This document shows, piece by piece, positions 9,962 through 20,639 of a DNA stretch of 64,000 nt. How positions within the stretch are numbered: position 1 is the first letter of the stretch; the number at the start of each line of letters is the position of its first letter. The translations under genes were made by a program, and so were the position numbers. Source of the DNA: Diatrype stigma (taxonomy: Eukaryota > Ascomycota > Sordariomycetes > Xylariales > Diatrypaceae); contig JAKJXP020000018.1 in the NCBI GenBank assembly GCA_022225965.2, forward strand, positions 1 through 64,000, in the 5' to 3' direction. Under the pieces are notes generated by a model that worked only from the letters and a program-made list of their open reading frames with translations, had not been told where the DNA came from and searched no databases.

Positions 9962-11404
9962 GCTCCATGAACTTCACAGTTCCCTCTCTTCTAGCGTTCT
10001 TTATATGAATGGGCCGGCCATTCATTCGTCCCATCTATCATCACACCATCACCAGACACCAAAATCCCGCACTTCTTCATTTCAATGTACATTACTTAAA
10101 ACCATGGAGTAAACACCTACTTCCCACATGCGTCGAGAGGATCTTGGTCGGTCCATTTGGTCTATCATAAGCGGCATTGCATGTATATTCTTTTTTCCCC
10201 CATCATTATTTTACGATCATCGGCACAACTATGGAACGGCAAAGGGAGGCAGGCGGCAGACACTCTGATCGAGGAGAGGCAGACAGATACACTCACAGGT
10301 CCAGGTCTAGGTCCAGGTCCAGGTACAGGCACAGGCACAGCAGCATATGTGCAGGGCGTTTCATTTCCCAGGCGTTGGAAAAGGAAGGGGCGTTTGTTTT
10401 TTTGCTGGCATCATGAACCCCGACTGCGGCGTCAGTCGACGTTTTTTCTGCTCACGTATAGGAGGACCGGAAGGGGAGAAGGGGAAGGGGGACGTTTGTT
10501 TTCTAGTTCTACGACTTCTGTCGCATCTTGGCCACGCTTGGTGGTTCTTGTTTGATTCCTGTTTTTTGCTTTTTTTGCGGCTTTTGCAGCATATCGTTCT
10601 TCCAGTACATACTTGAGGGTAGTTTTTTCGTTTTTTCGGTTCTCGTCTATTCTTCTTCAGCTCAAGAGCGCGCAAGCGTACCGTACCTACTTCCAAAAGG
10701 GTGGTTGGTTTTGACGAACGAAGAGACGAGATGAAGGGAGGCTAGTGAGGCTTGAGGCTTGGGAGGGAAAGGGTCTAGTCTAGACGAGGGACTTCAAGTC
10801 TAGTGAAATGAAATCATGAGTAAATCCATAATATCGTGTCTTCGGTTGACCATGACTCTTGTCTCATACTTAAATTCCATGCTCTACCTACATAGTTGAA
10901 GGTTCAACCGTGTCTTATGCTATTTATTGTTACGTGACCCTTAACCTGTCCTGCCTCCATCGAGGTAGCTAGCTTAATGAACACCATCTTCGCCTGCCAC
11001 ATGCTAAGGTCACACACACACACCCCGTACAAAACTGTGGTGAGATGATCGTAATATTCGTATCGATTCTTGATTTCTTGTGCATCGTAAACTACACGAC
11101 GAAGTGACTAAGTAGGGAATCCCAAAGAGCGAACCCCAAGAACCCGGCGAAAACGCCACGCAATGTTTGAGTTTAAGCAAAAACCTGGGGTTTACCTCAT
11201 GTTGCCTATTTGTGTTCCCCGTGTGATGCATGCATATATAGATACATACATAAGTACATACCTCAGCCGCTCTTTGAACGGCTCGCTGGCGGGTCTTGTG
11301 GCTTTTCTCCTGCCTCGTCCTTGTCTTTCATCCCTTGTCTACTTCGGTCCTCTTTCACCTATACCGGAGTGTCATACGTATGAACCTAGCCTCGCCTCAC
11401 CTCC
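9962..11404. other. Intergenic between convergent Mpe1 and GET3 genes
   Basis: This is the 3' flank shared by two convergent genes. It holds T- and G-rich stretches and a GTCCAG/ACAGGC minisatellite at 10296-10340. Arg-Ser-like open frames here are produced by that repeat and are not credible proteins. Confidence 0.5.
10296..10340 (+). repeat. 6-bp minisatellite (CAGGTC/CAGGTA/CAGGCA)
   Basis: About seven imperfect hexamer units run from ACAGGTCCAGGT into ACAGGCACAGGC, downstream of the Mpe1 gene. Confidence 0.85.
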
Positions 11405-12611
11405 TTACTCGGGCGGCACGTAAGGGTGGACGAGCATCTCGCTAAACCGCTCGAGCTTCTCCTTGCCGCGGACCTCGTCGGTGAGCAGGGGCATGCGGAC
11501 GACGTTGAACTCGTCGTAGAGCTCCTCGATCTGGTCGAGGTACTTGCGCTGCATGCGGCGGCGGGCGTTGCACTGGTCGCAGTCGGAGCCCTGGCGGGGG
11601 AAGAGGAGCTGGTTGACGACGATGCAGTGGGTGTCGATGCCGTACGAGGCCAGCTCCTGGATCATGCGCTCCGTCTCGTACAGGGACAGGAACTCGGCGA
11701 TGCACACGCACACGAAGGTGGTCAGGCGCTCGTCCTTGAACTGCGCGTTCACCTCCGAGATGGTCGCCCGCAGCGACTCGAGCTTCTCCATCATCTCGCC
11801 CAGGTTCTGCCCGTTCGGCAGCGCCCCGCCCGCCCCGCCCTGCGCCCCCAGGAACCCGTTCAGCAGCGGCCCGTACTGCGCCGACAGCTGCGACACCTTG
11901 GCCAGCGCCTTCTCCAGCACCGACGGGAACTGCAGGAACCGCAGCGTGTGGCCCGTCGGCGCCGTGTCGAAGATGATCGTCTCGTACGACAGCGACTTGA
12001 CCTGCTTCAGCACCTCGGCGAACGACATGGCCTCGTCTATGCCCGGTATCTAGAAAGTCGAAGTGTTAGCTAGCGCCCAGTGCCCCTATCTTTCGTATCG
12101 CGCCCCGCCCTCCCACCTCCCCAAGTACAGCGGGAAGAAAAAGAAGGGGGGAAAGGAAAAGAAAATGAGAAAGAAAAAAAAAAAAAAAAGGGCAACCCAC
12201 AGCAAACGCGAGATCCTGCATCATGGAGCCCAAGCCCCCGGCGGCGGCCCCCTCGCCGGGACCGGCGCCGGCGCTGTCGTCGCCCTGGCCGGCGAGCAGG
12301 TCCTGGATGCTGCCGTTGGGGTCGATCTCCATGGCGCTGAGGTTGTCGAAGCCGTCGACGAGGCGGGCCTCCTTGCCGAACTTCTGGGAGAAGGCGTCGG
12401 ACAGGTTGTGGGCCGGGTCGGTCGAGATGAGCAGCACGGAGCGCCGCACGCGCGCCAGCTGGATGGCCAGCGAGCACGACGTCGTCGTCTTGCCCACCCC
12501 GCCCTTGCCGCCCACGAAGATCCACCGCAGCGTCCGCTGGTCCAGGATCGACTGCAGCGTCGGCTCCAGCGACGCCAGGTCGTCGTCGTTGCTCACGACC
12601 GCCGCCGACAT
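11405..12611 (-). CDS. get3: GET3 ATPase, guided entry of tail-anchored proteins
   Basis: Two exons, 12611-12201 and 12049-11405 (phase-0 intron of 151 nt), encode 351 aa, close to the usual fungal length. Visible motifs are the deviant P-loop GGKGGVGKT (residues 34-42), switch [11 protein letters not shown], switch [12 protein letters not shown] and the CDQC zinc-binding pair that joins the homodimer. The protein is a cytosolic ATPase that delivers tail-anchored membrane proteins to the ER through the Get1/Get2 receptor. Spliced exon 2 begins [10 protein letters not shown]. The intron, read on the gene strand, carries a long T/C tract. A run of 14 C (gene strand) lies just upstream of the ATG. 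A Gly/Ala-rich insertion ([13 protein letters not shown]) sits before the splice site. Confidence 0.96.
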
Positions 12612-13918
12612 GGTGTTTTTCTGTGGTGGGATCGGGGGGGGGGGGGGTTATTTTGTTTTTATTTTTTTGGTTCCGGCTTGCCGCTTGTTGGTCTGTTGTT
12701 TAACTTCAACCTTTGGCCGGATGCGCGATTCGGTCGGTAATCTGGGGAGGGGTATCGATCGTCACGCTAGAGAATGGGTGGTGCGTCGAGAAGAGATGTC
12801 TAGGTGGGTATGGGGTACCTAGGTATGTACTCAGGTAAGGATGCGCGTCGTCGTCCTAGTCGTCGTCAAGTGCGTAACCGGGTGGTGTTTACTAGCCTAA
12901 GATATATCGTGGTTGGAATCGCGGCTTGCTGCCGGGAAGAAACGACGGAGGTGTGGTGTCTCATTAGCTGTGTCCCATTAGCTCACCTACTACGCAGTGC
13001 CTGGGGACGTTCCATGGAATTCTGTAGGTCTGTACGTACACATGTAGGTATGTACATACAGGTACATATAATCGGCCTAAGATCACCGATAACAACTTTG
13101 CCCCGCGGTACATCTGAGGCTGTCTAATCACTGCGTGGACCGCTCAGATGGTGGGGCTGTTGACGTAGCTATGTACATAACTATGCCTATTTTTATTTTT
13201 ATTATACGATTAATCTTACGTCTCTAACTAGCACATGTTTCTCGGAATATAGGCATCCAACTACGAACTACATGAATATGTTCTGATCCAGCTCGACCTC
13301 AGCCCAAGCTCACACACAGGTTGCTGCAAAGCATCATGGTCGACCATCACTGATGGGACTCATACTCCGTGTTATCCTCATGCGATATTGTATTCAGGAT
13401 TACCTCGGGAAACCATATGATAAGTAGCTGTATTTATTAGTAAATAACTACTTAGGTAGTTAGTTGTACCTAAGTGGCTAAAGTAGTTTATACTTTATTC
13501 TTTAGTCTCACGTTGTATACGAATGATGAATTCTGCATACTGTTGCTTCTTGTTAGGGTGTATCTACATACAAGCTGACATACAACCTGGAATGTATGGC
13601 TTTATAACTGCATATTGAAATAAATTGGTGATTGGTGCATACGACAATTTACATGCATGTGAATGCGGGAGCCCCACCACCGTACTGCAATATGGTTCAA
13701 CAACCCCCTGCTCCTTTTTTCGGTTGGACAGAAGTATTTCCATATCAATTCCTTCACACGGGGCCCGAACCATCAGCCTTGCGCCCGACCTTGCTGATGT
13801 CGAAACCGTCAGAATATAAGAATGCTTGAGAATACCCAACTAGCAATGACTTTCCGTTATCTACAGAGGAGAGCCAGCTATCTACGTGTAGCCTTCCCAG
13901 CCACTCTGATCTGCCATA
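12612..13918. other. Intergenic between divergent GET3 and PIF1-like genes
   Basis: The left 150 bp is the GET3 promoter, with the G14 run at 12634-12647. From about 13140 the sequence turns AT-rich, with GTAC/TTAGGTA words and no open frame of coding quality. It probably marks the edge of the lower-GC region that follows. Confidence 0.5.
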
Positions 13919-15851
13919 ATGCCACCCTTCCGGATGACACGGCCCGCCAGGATGAATCCTGCTTCGCTGTATGCAAGTAAGTGTCTACTCTTCCGTCGGG
14001 CAGACGGAAATACCCATGAAGGGCATAGTTCTAGGATGGCTTTATTGATCATCGCCGGTGGCAGGTCAGGATTCTCGGTGTTTCACACAAGCATACTCAT
14101 TAGTTGGTCGCGTATTGCTTGGGCGTTCCTTTATTCGCTTCTCTTCCGAGAGTGCTTCGGAAGAGCACCTCCACAAACGGAAGCGTATCAATCCACATAA
14201 AAGAGCATTACCACCTGCTGAATGTATGGATTTATCTAAACTTCGGGCAGAACTTAAACGTTTGAGGGAAGCCACGAGTCTAAGTAATGAACCGTTTGGC
14301 GCTGAACCGGAGTATGATGAACTGGCGAACACTGATCCGATGAACGCTGAACAGCAGACTATATATGATCTGATCGTAGAATCAGGTCAGAGCGTCTTCT
14401 TCACTGGGCCTGCAGGAACTGGGAAATCGTGGCTTCTCAAAAAGATCATCCGTGGCTTGAAGACAAAATATGGCGCGTATAGTGACTACGTTGCCATTAC
14501 TGCCTCTACGGGGCTTGCAGCGTTCAATCTAAATGGCACAACTCTTCATCGGTTTGCCGGGATAGGTCTCGGAGAAGCGCCCGTCGAGAAGCTCATCGGC
14601 GATATCATACATAACCAGCACATACTGAGACGTTGGGAAAAAGTTGAAGCTCTTGTTATTGATGAAGTCTCTATGATCGATTCTACCCTTTTTGATAAGC
14701 TTGATCAAATTGCACGCGATGTACGAGCATTCAATCGGCCGTTTGAAGGCATAGAGAAACTACCGTTTGGAGGCATACAACTCGTCATAAGTGGCGACTT
14801 TTTCCAACTCCCCCCGGTAATCAAAGGGGTTGACGACGGCTCTCCGAGGTTCTGTTTTGACTCGAAAGCGTGGAAGCAGGCCATACAGCACACGATTAGC
14901 TTGGCTCATATTTACAGGCAGGAAGAAAGCTCCTTCATCAATGCGCTGAACGAATTAAGGGAGGGCCGCACTTCAAGGCCGACCATCAGGTTATTTCGAG
15001 GTCTAAGCCGGCCTCTACGAGCAGCTGCAGACGGCGAAACGGAGCCCACCGAACTTTTTCCACTGCGCCGTGAAGTCGATTCAGCAAACGCAAGGCGATT
15101 GCGAGAAATACAGGCTCCAATTCATACCTACTATGCTGAAGATGGAGGAGAACTCGAAGATGAAAAAGCCAGACAACGTTTATTAATGGGTTGCATAGCA
15201 CCCACGGTGATCGAGTTAAAGAAGGGCGCGCAAGTCATGCTCATCACGAATATAGACAATCGTCTCGTGAACGGATCCCAGGGTATTATTATCGACTTCA
15301 CAGACTATCGTACATTCCTTCGCACGTATTCTGAGATGTATGATTCCGTAGCTGAGCTGCCTCCCCATCCCTACAGGGTCGGCGCACCAAAGGAGGACAC
15401 ATCGCTTTACCCGGTGGTCCGTTTTACACTCCCCAACGACGAAACCCGGATTAAGTTCTGTCAGCCGGTGGGCTGGTCCTTCGACCGGTGGGTGTGGGAG
15501 CGTCACGACATCCTAGGGGGCTATTGGCGCGTTGTGAGGCTGGCGACTCGTGTCCAGGTCCCTCTCATTCTCGGGTGGGCGCTCAGCATCCACAAGTCGC
15601 AGGGCCAAACGCTGGCACGCGTGAAAGTCGACCTGGCCCATGTGTTTGAGTATGGCCAAGCGTACGTCGCGCTGTCGCGCGCCACAACTTTGGACGGGCT
15701 GCAGGTCCTGAACTTTGATCCTTCCAGGGTAAGAGCGCATCCCAGGGTGAAGAAGTTCTATGCTAGTTTATCAAAAGAGGGAAGTAATGGAGGGGCATCG
15801 CTTGATACCCCCACGCAGGATGGTGAGACATCCATAGCAGAGCCTTCTTAG
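13919..15851 (+). CDS. PIF1-family DNA helicase, probable mitochondrial form
   Basis: The long open frame has no usable ATG at its 5' end (its first start is GTG), so I propose a small first exon, 13919-13976, spliced (GTAAGT donor, GCAG acceptor at 14063-14064) to 14065-15851, giving 614 aa. Splicing yields an Arg/Ser-rich, acid-free N-terminus ending in FIRFSS, which looks like a mitochondrial presequence. Superfamily 1B helicase motifs follow: Walker A GPAGTGKS (about 134-141), Walker B IDEVSM, GDFFQLPPV, KGAQVMLI, the C-terminal GWALSIHKSQGQT and YVALSRAT. PIF1 enzymes are 5'-3' helicases that unwind G-quadruplexes and act in mitochondrial and telomere maintenance. It is shorter than yeast Pif1 and has no Helitron Rep domain. 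The first exon is inference. Confidence 0.85.
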
Positions 15852-16592
15852 CTTTTGGTAACAAGGGAGCCAAGTCGAAGTTTATATTAGAACAGTCCAG
15901 TGGTTTCTTCAAGGGGTCAGCTCGTATGTCGAATGGAAAAACTAAAATCATGTTATATTAGATCAATGAATCACGAACCGTCCTGTGTGCCGTATTGTTA
16001 TTATATCCAGAATTACGGATACAATATTCCCTAGGTGATCATCCTAAAGAGATATGGCAAATCAGCAAGCTTATTTGTTTCCCTCAGCTCATCATATCCC
16101 CGTACATTATGGTCATGCCGAGGCGTACTTGATATAGAGAGACGGGTAAATGGAACCCTCTGCAACAGAAAACATAGTAGTGTGATACTATAAGCCACTG
16201 ACTCACTAACGATCTCGCTGAAGATACAGAATCCTCCGTAGAGCCATGAAGACCGAAAAAACCCTTACTTAAGTGTAGTCTTACCAACGCTACTTATTCC
16301 GCGACCGCCGCACCGGAGACAACTTCACCTCAACACCTCGAAGCCAAGCATCAGTAGTCCTAATGCACCTTCTCAACACCATAGCCCGCAAAATCCTTGT
16401 CCTGTTACCCGGATACTTTCAACGTCATATGTTAGTGGGAAAGACTGGACATGTATTATATCGATGGAATGGGAACCGCGTTGTTTGTTACTTACCAGGG
16501 TTATTATGTAGAGATTCAAACTTAACCTCTAGCCATAGAATCCTAGCTACTCGCTGGAATCCTTCTAGTGGACCAATATCAGAGGATTAAGA
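15852..16592. other. Intergenic, convergent 3' flanks
   Basis: AT-rich sequence between the PIF1-like gene (+) and orphan paralogue A (-). Short frames on either strand have no recognisable content. Confidence 0.5.
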
Positions 16593-17426
16593 TCAAAATG
16601 CATTGACGATTGCGTCGAGGTCGTCGCCCTCCCGGATCAGACTGAAGGGGTCCACAGCACACGCGTCGATGCGTCTCTGCGTCTCCAGCAATTCTTGCAT
16701 CTGAAGCAACAGGCGCTGTTTCTTTCTTAGCAGCGACGTATAGTATTCGGGGTCATCCCCATCATAGAAAATAATATGGGGTTGGGCTTGACCCAGGCCT
16801 CCCATCTCAGCGCCATCGAAAGATACGTAGCCCCGAGCACTGACACTGGAGTCGATACCCTCCCCGGTTGACGTAGGCAGGTTCATAGAATTAGCATCCC
16901 TGGCTGCCGGTGGTTGGTACTGTGGGATATCCCACAGGTTGATTTCCTGCCCGCGGGCCTTCGCCTTCGTCGCCTGTGCCTGTGGGTCAGAACCGGCCCA
17001 CTGCGGTATGTCACGAAGGTTGATACTGTCGTTCCCATTATCCTTTGTCTTCGCCTTGGTTTGTAGGAAAGAACCGGGCCATTGCGGAATCTCGTGAAGG
17101 TTGATCTTGTCTTCCTCATTCTGCCTCTTCTTAGCCTTGGGGGTTGGCTCTATCTGAAGCTGCTCCTCCGCAGCGTTGCCTTGCACATCCCCATTGCTGG
17201 TCGCATCACCGGCGTCAGGCAAGCCGTTGTCAAGGCAAGCCTCATTGGCAAACTCTTTCAAGTTGTGCCACCGAGGCTTTTGCATCAGTCTTCTAGTCTT
17301 ATGGCGGCCGAGTTTGGCGCCTTTAGAGACCCGACCAATGGAGCCTCGGGCGAAGGTTTGGGCGGAGCTCTTGCTGGCTCGGAGATTCTGAGGGATGCTC
17401 ATATTGATACGCTTGGAAGGAGCCAT
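16593..17426 (-). CDS. Orphan protein A with three 27-residue IPQW-type repeats
   Basis: A single uninterrupted frame of 277 aa; I do not recognise the family. The N-terminus is basic (residues 1-50), with LMQKPRWHNL at 47-56. The core repeat is INLHEIPQW at 108-116, INLRDIPQW at 135-143 and INLWDIPQY at 162-170: exactly 27 residues apart, joined by Lys/Gln/Ala-rich linkers. After an acidic, Gly-rich segment comes a predicted helix (about 228-254) dense in Leu, Gln and Arg, and an acidic end. There is no signal peptide or TM segment; basic KAKKR-like clusters suggest a nuclear or cytosolic protein. The same layout is found in neighbour B at 18911-19672, so they are tandem paralogues. Conserved spacing argues that the frame is a real protein and that the motifs are binding elements; the partner is unknown. 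Confidence 0.8.
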   Translation of the reverse strand: MAPSKRINMSIPQNLRASKSSAQTFARGSIGRVSKGAKLGRHKTRRLMQKPRWHNLKEFANEACLDNGLPDAGDATSNGDVQGNAAEEQLQIEPTPKAKKRQNEEDKINLHEIPQWPGSFLQTKAKTKDNGNDSINLRDIPQWAGSDPQAQATKAKARGQEINLWDIPQYQPPAARDANSMNLPTSTGEGIDSSVSARGYVSFDGAEMGGLGQAQPHIIFYDGDDPEYYTSLLRKKQRLLLQMQELLETQRRIDACAVDPFSLIREGDDLDAIVNAF

Positions 17427-18032
17427 TGTGGTGATTGGGAGGTAATGAAGAAAATGGCAATAATGTAGAGAGAGTTAAGGTATATGAAGATAGTGACTGC
17501 TTCTGTGTTTAAAGAAGGTAGTTCTGTGAAGAAGGTGTTTCTGAAGAAAGTGCTCCTGCGGAGAAAGCGTTTCTACGAAGGTGTTTCTGTGAAGAAGCTA
17601 CCCAGGTTGTATGTGTGTTAGTCCAAAGGTTAGGTCCAGACGTATTTGGAAGACTTAAGAGTACTACCCACCCTAAGAAACTAAGATATTCTTGATAAGC
17701 TTGAAGATACGATCGTCGGTTTCGTTATCAGAAAGGTCGATATGATGAGTAACGTCTACCAGTCTGAACCTGAATGAACTTTCCAATGCCGTGGATGGGA
17801 TGATCCGGGTAGTCTTGTATAGGCAGGACGTTGATGATACCGTGGGAATACGCAAGTTCCAAGTGTATCCTTACAGGAATGTGGCTTGGTGATGAAGACG
17901 GAAGAGTAGAGGTTGCAGGATAGAAAGAAATGAAATTTCTGAAGAATCAGAGAGGCTGTTTTGAAGAAGAAAGGTTGTTGTGAAGAGGGGAAGAAGAGGG
18001 AACGAGAGAATTTTTAATGGGGAGGCGTCCCT
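17427..18032 (-). other. Long CT-rich leader upstream of orphan A
   Basis: Read on the minus strand, this region downstream of a TATA box is rich in CTTC words with few ATGs. At about 17520-17600 it holds near-repeats of AGAAACACCTTC. A small frame at 17673-17855 (ending DDRIFKLIKNILVS) has no ATG start; it could be a leader exon or chance. I read the stretch as a 5' leader, possibly with introns. Confidence 0.4.
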
Positions 18033-18038
18033 TTTATA
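18033..18038 (-). promoter_or_regulatory. TATA box (TATAAA) of orphan A
   Basis: The minus strand reads ACTATAAAAGGGACG, a strong TATA context, followed by CT-rich sequence typical of fungal transcription starts. It lies about 610 bp upstream of the ATG of orphan A. Confidence 0.5.
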
Positions 18039-18910
18039 GTAAAAATAAACGGATGCCTTAGGCAGCCCGGTAGGTATCACTTTTCCTGAGGCATCTATTA
18101 TATTCACTATTGTTCAATCCACCAGCCACCCCCATGACGCCGGTTGCGTCACTATACCCTTATACATGTTCACCTTTCCAGGACTTACTTACAACACAGA
18201 CTTCTATACATCAACGCATTGATCACACGTATGATGTCACACTCAAGTGTCCTATCTGTTGCCTGGGAAAGTAACCACAGCTACTGCCTAAATTGACGTC
18301 ACGGAAGAATGGCTGGGAGTTTACAAGTTGACGAGGAAATGGCCATATAGTAGGCTGTAGCAGATGGAAGGAAAGCAATTATGTCATGAGAGAAAGCCCT
18401 GTTTATGTTAACACAGTTCGAGGTAAGTAGTTATCACGTTACACGGTTTGCTTGTTGCCTTGGCAGTTTCTTTGGTAGCTCTAGGAACTTTAGGAGAATA
18501 GTGTGTACATATACCTACGGAAAGCAAAACCTGTGACAAATAACACCGATGAAGAAATACCCTCCTGACGACATGAAACCTAACCACCGTAAAACTCTCC
18601 AGGCGCCTTCCCATTAATGCCTGAGGGGACTCCTTATGATGCTACCCGAAACCCTCCCCTCTGTTTGACACCAATGAACTCGGCGTCTCCCCGCAGCACC
18701 ATATCCGTGAAAACTCCATGCTTAATGCCGATTGATCCCATGTCTGACAGGTATGTGAGAAACTCTAAGTTTGTTTCTCATGTAGCAGCGCCGTCTTGAT
18801 CTCTGCTAGGTATCTCAAGCTAGCAAGTGTGTTTCTTCGCCTTGATGCACAGCTGGTCGCAGGATTCTGCATCTGTTCTGGGGCTCAACCTCGAATTCTC
18901 CAGGTTGATC
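18039..18910. other. Intergenic between orphan genes A and B
   Basis: The sequence between the A promoter and the B stop codon. No coding frame with the IPQW motif or other recognisable content is present. Confidence 0.5.
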
Positions 18911-19672
18911 CTAGTTATCCTCGTCTTTGACATCAGCGGCATCCTGCATGAATGCCTGGAAGTCGAAGTTCCTTGACCCAGCATCGATGATTGCTTGTCT
19001 CTGCATGCAGATTTGCATTTCCAGAAGCAGCTGTTGCTTTCTCAACAGAAGGGCGTAATAGTATGTGTCGTCGTCATCGTAGTCATCATAGCGTGGGATA
19101 CTAGACTGATACTGGAAAGCACTTGGTCGTGGAAACGCTTGACTTCCGAATCTTGGGTTTCCGATGTTAGGATTTGTACCCTCCCTAGCGAATGGAGACA
19201 CGCCCGCAGGAATGGCGTCACCATCGTGAATGGCTGGGAATTGCGGGATATCCCATAAGCTGATCTCTCTATGCCTATTGGCCTTGCTCCTCTTGACTTC
19301 GCGGGTCTCTATGGGCTCAGCAGGTCTCTTTCTCTTGATCTCGACTTGTTCAGCCGAGCCAGGCCATTCGGGGATGTCATAGAGATTGACACCGTCCTCC
19401 TTAGACTTCTTCTTGACAATACGCGTCTGCCCAAGCTCAGGATTCCCGGTTCTGCTGTCCTCTGCCTTCAAGTTGCTGGCAATATCTTTCTTGCGGGAAA
19501 AGCCAAGATCCAAGTCCGCATCTCCTGGAAGAGAATGCCATTCAGGCTTCTTCATAAGGTTCTTCGCCTTAGTCCGACGGCTCTGAGAGGCTATGTACAC
19601 TCTGCCGTTGACGCTTCGGATGAGTTGAGAGCCATGACGACCAGTAATACGAATGTTCTTGGCCGAATCCAT
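18911..19672 (-). CDS. Orphan protein B, tandem paralogue of A with two IPQW-type repeats
   Basis: A single frame of 253 aa from the first ATG at 19672. It shares the layout of orphan A: LMKKPEWHSL at 39-48 (versus LMQKPRWHNL in A), then VNLYDIPEW at 95-103 and ISLWDIPQF at 137-145, then a helical block near 204-231. By eye, 15 of 28 positions of that block match A. The repeat spacing here is 42 residues and only two copies remain. A run of Asp and Tyr (YDDYDDDDTYYY) precedes the helix, and basic clusters (KRKR, KRSK) could be nuclear signals. Same strand and order as A, 1.5 kb apart, implies tandem duplication followed by long divergence. The function is unknown; I found no known domain. Confidence 0.8.
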   Translation of the reverse strand: MDSAKNIRITGRHGSQLIRSVNGRVYIASQSRRTKAKNLMKKPEWHSLPGDADLDLGFSRKKDIASNLKAEDSRTGNPELGQTRIVKKKSKEDGVNLYDIPEWPGSAEQVEIKRKRPAEPIETREVKRSKANRHREISLWDIPQFPAIHDGDAIPAGVSPFAREGTNPNIGNPRFGSQAFPRPSAFQYQSSIPRYDDYDDDDTYYYALLLRKQQLLLEMQICMQRQAIIDAGSRNFDFQAFMQDAADVKDEDN

Positions 19673-20393
19673 GTTGTTTGAGGGTTCGTACTGAGGATGA
19701 TTGAGAGTATGTGTGAATGGATAGAAGTTGTATGGATAGAGATAGTAGAGCACTCTATGATAAGCTGGCAGAACCTTTATCAGCCACCCACCGGCATAAT
19801 CACGGGCGATATCAATTGCTTACTGTGGGAAAATAAAGCTTGTCGCGTCTAGCTTGCGGTGAAAGATACAAGCCTAGAGACTCTGATGAATCGGTCTAAT
19901 CTTCAGCGGTCTATGAAGATGGTGATATGATGGTCCGATGAATCAGCAACTCAGTTGGGAAACGGCGAGAAGATCTGGATTGTTATGAGAATGCAGAGGA
20001 TGGAAGGAAACGAATGAAGTTGGAGTAATGGGAGAGAGAAAGTTGAAGGATGGAAAGAATTGAAGTAGGCAAGCAAGAAGAGATTTCAAGCTTCGTGGTA
20101 ACCTCAGAATCTTGGGGGATTGACATACCTGGGTACGAACTCTGCCCAACAGCGTCTAACCTAGCCGCACAACTCAATCTCAAGTTACGTGCTTCTGAAG
20201 AACGCTGATTGGGGAATACAATGTCTATTCTCTAGAATGAGAAGTTGTTGTCTGTAGGACGGTGAATAACCTCAAGATTGTGTGGAAAGTAGAGTGGCAG
20301 ATATCCTGAGTAGTTGTAAGGAAGAAGAAGAAGGAAGTTGTAAGAAGATGAAAGTTGTAAGGAAGCAGAAAGTTATCTTGGGGGAGAGAGCCC
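19673..20393 (-). other. Long CT-rich leader upstream of orphan B
   Basis: Read on the minus strand, the region begins after a TATA box with repeated CTTCCTTACAACTT words. It contains a possible intron donor (CCCAG|GTATGTC near 20125) and runs about 700 nt to the ATG. Short frames in it have no recognisable content. This matches the arrangement upstream of orphan A. Confidence 0.4.
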
Positions 20394-20401
20394 TATTTAT
20401 A
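20394..20401 (-). promoter_or_regulatory. TATA box (TATAAATA) of orphan B
   Basis: The minus strand reads CATATAAATAGGGCTCTC followed by a CT-rich tract. It lies about 720 bp upstream of the orphan B start codon. Confidence 0.5.
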
Positions 20402-20639
20402 TGAATTCCTACGGAAGAGGCCATCTGGCCTGAAGGCTCTATCTGGTCAGCTGCCTGTGCATTGACACGTATGTACCTACTTTGTTTGTCTGTATCCTAG
20501 CAGGAAGGTGGCTGGTTGAACTTCCACAGTGCCGGTTTTCTATACGAGTCACGATATCCTCGTGGCAGGCGAGGCTGCTTCACTCGACAGGGGAACAGCA
20601 GCCGATATTTCTTTGTTTCTCCCCTTCTAATAGGCCGAA

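Noticed and set aside
10157..10700. Arg-Ser-rich and Arg-His-rich open frames downstream of Mpe1
   Set aside because: They are produced by a hexamer minisatellite and have no coding context.
11426..12822. Long plus-strand frames of up to 225 codons antisense to GET3
   Set aside because: Antisense shadows of a very GC-rich coding region; the minus strand encodes a clear GET3 with all motifs.
13919..15851. PIF1-like gene as part of a Helitron
   Set aside because: There is no Rep endonuclease domain and I saw no CTRR hairpin end; the protein starts with a presequence-like region instead.
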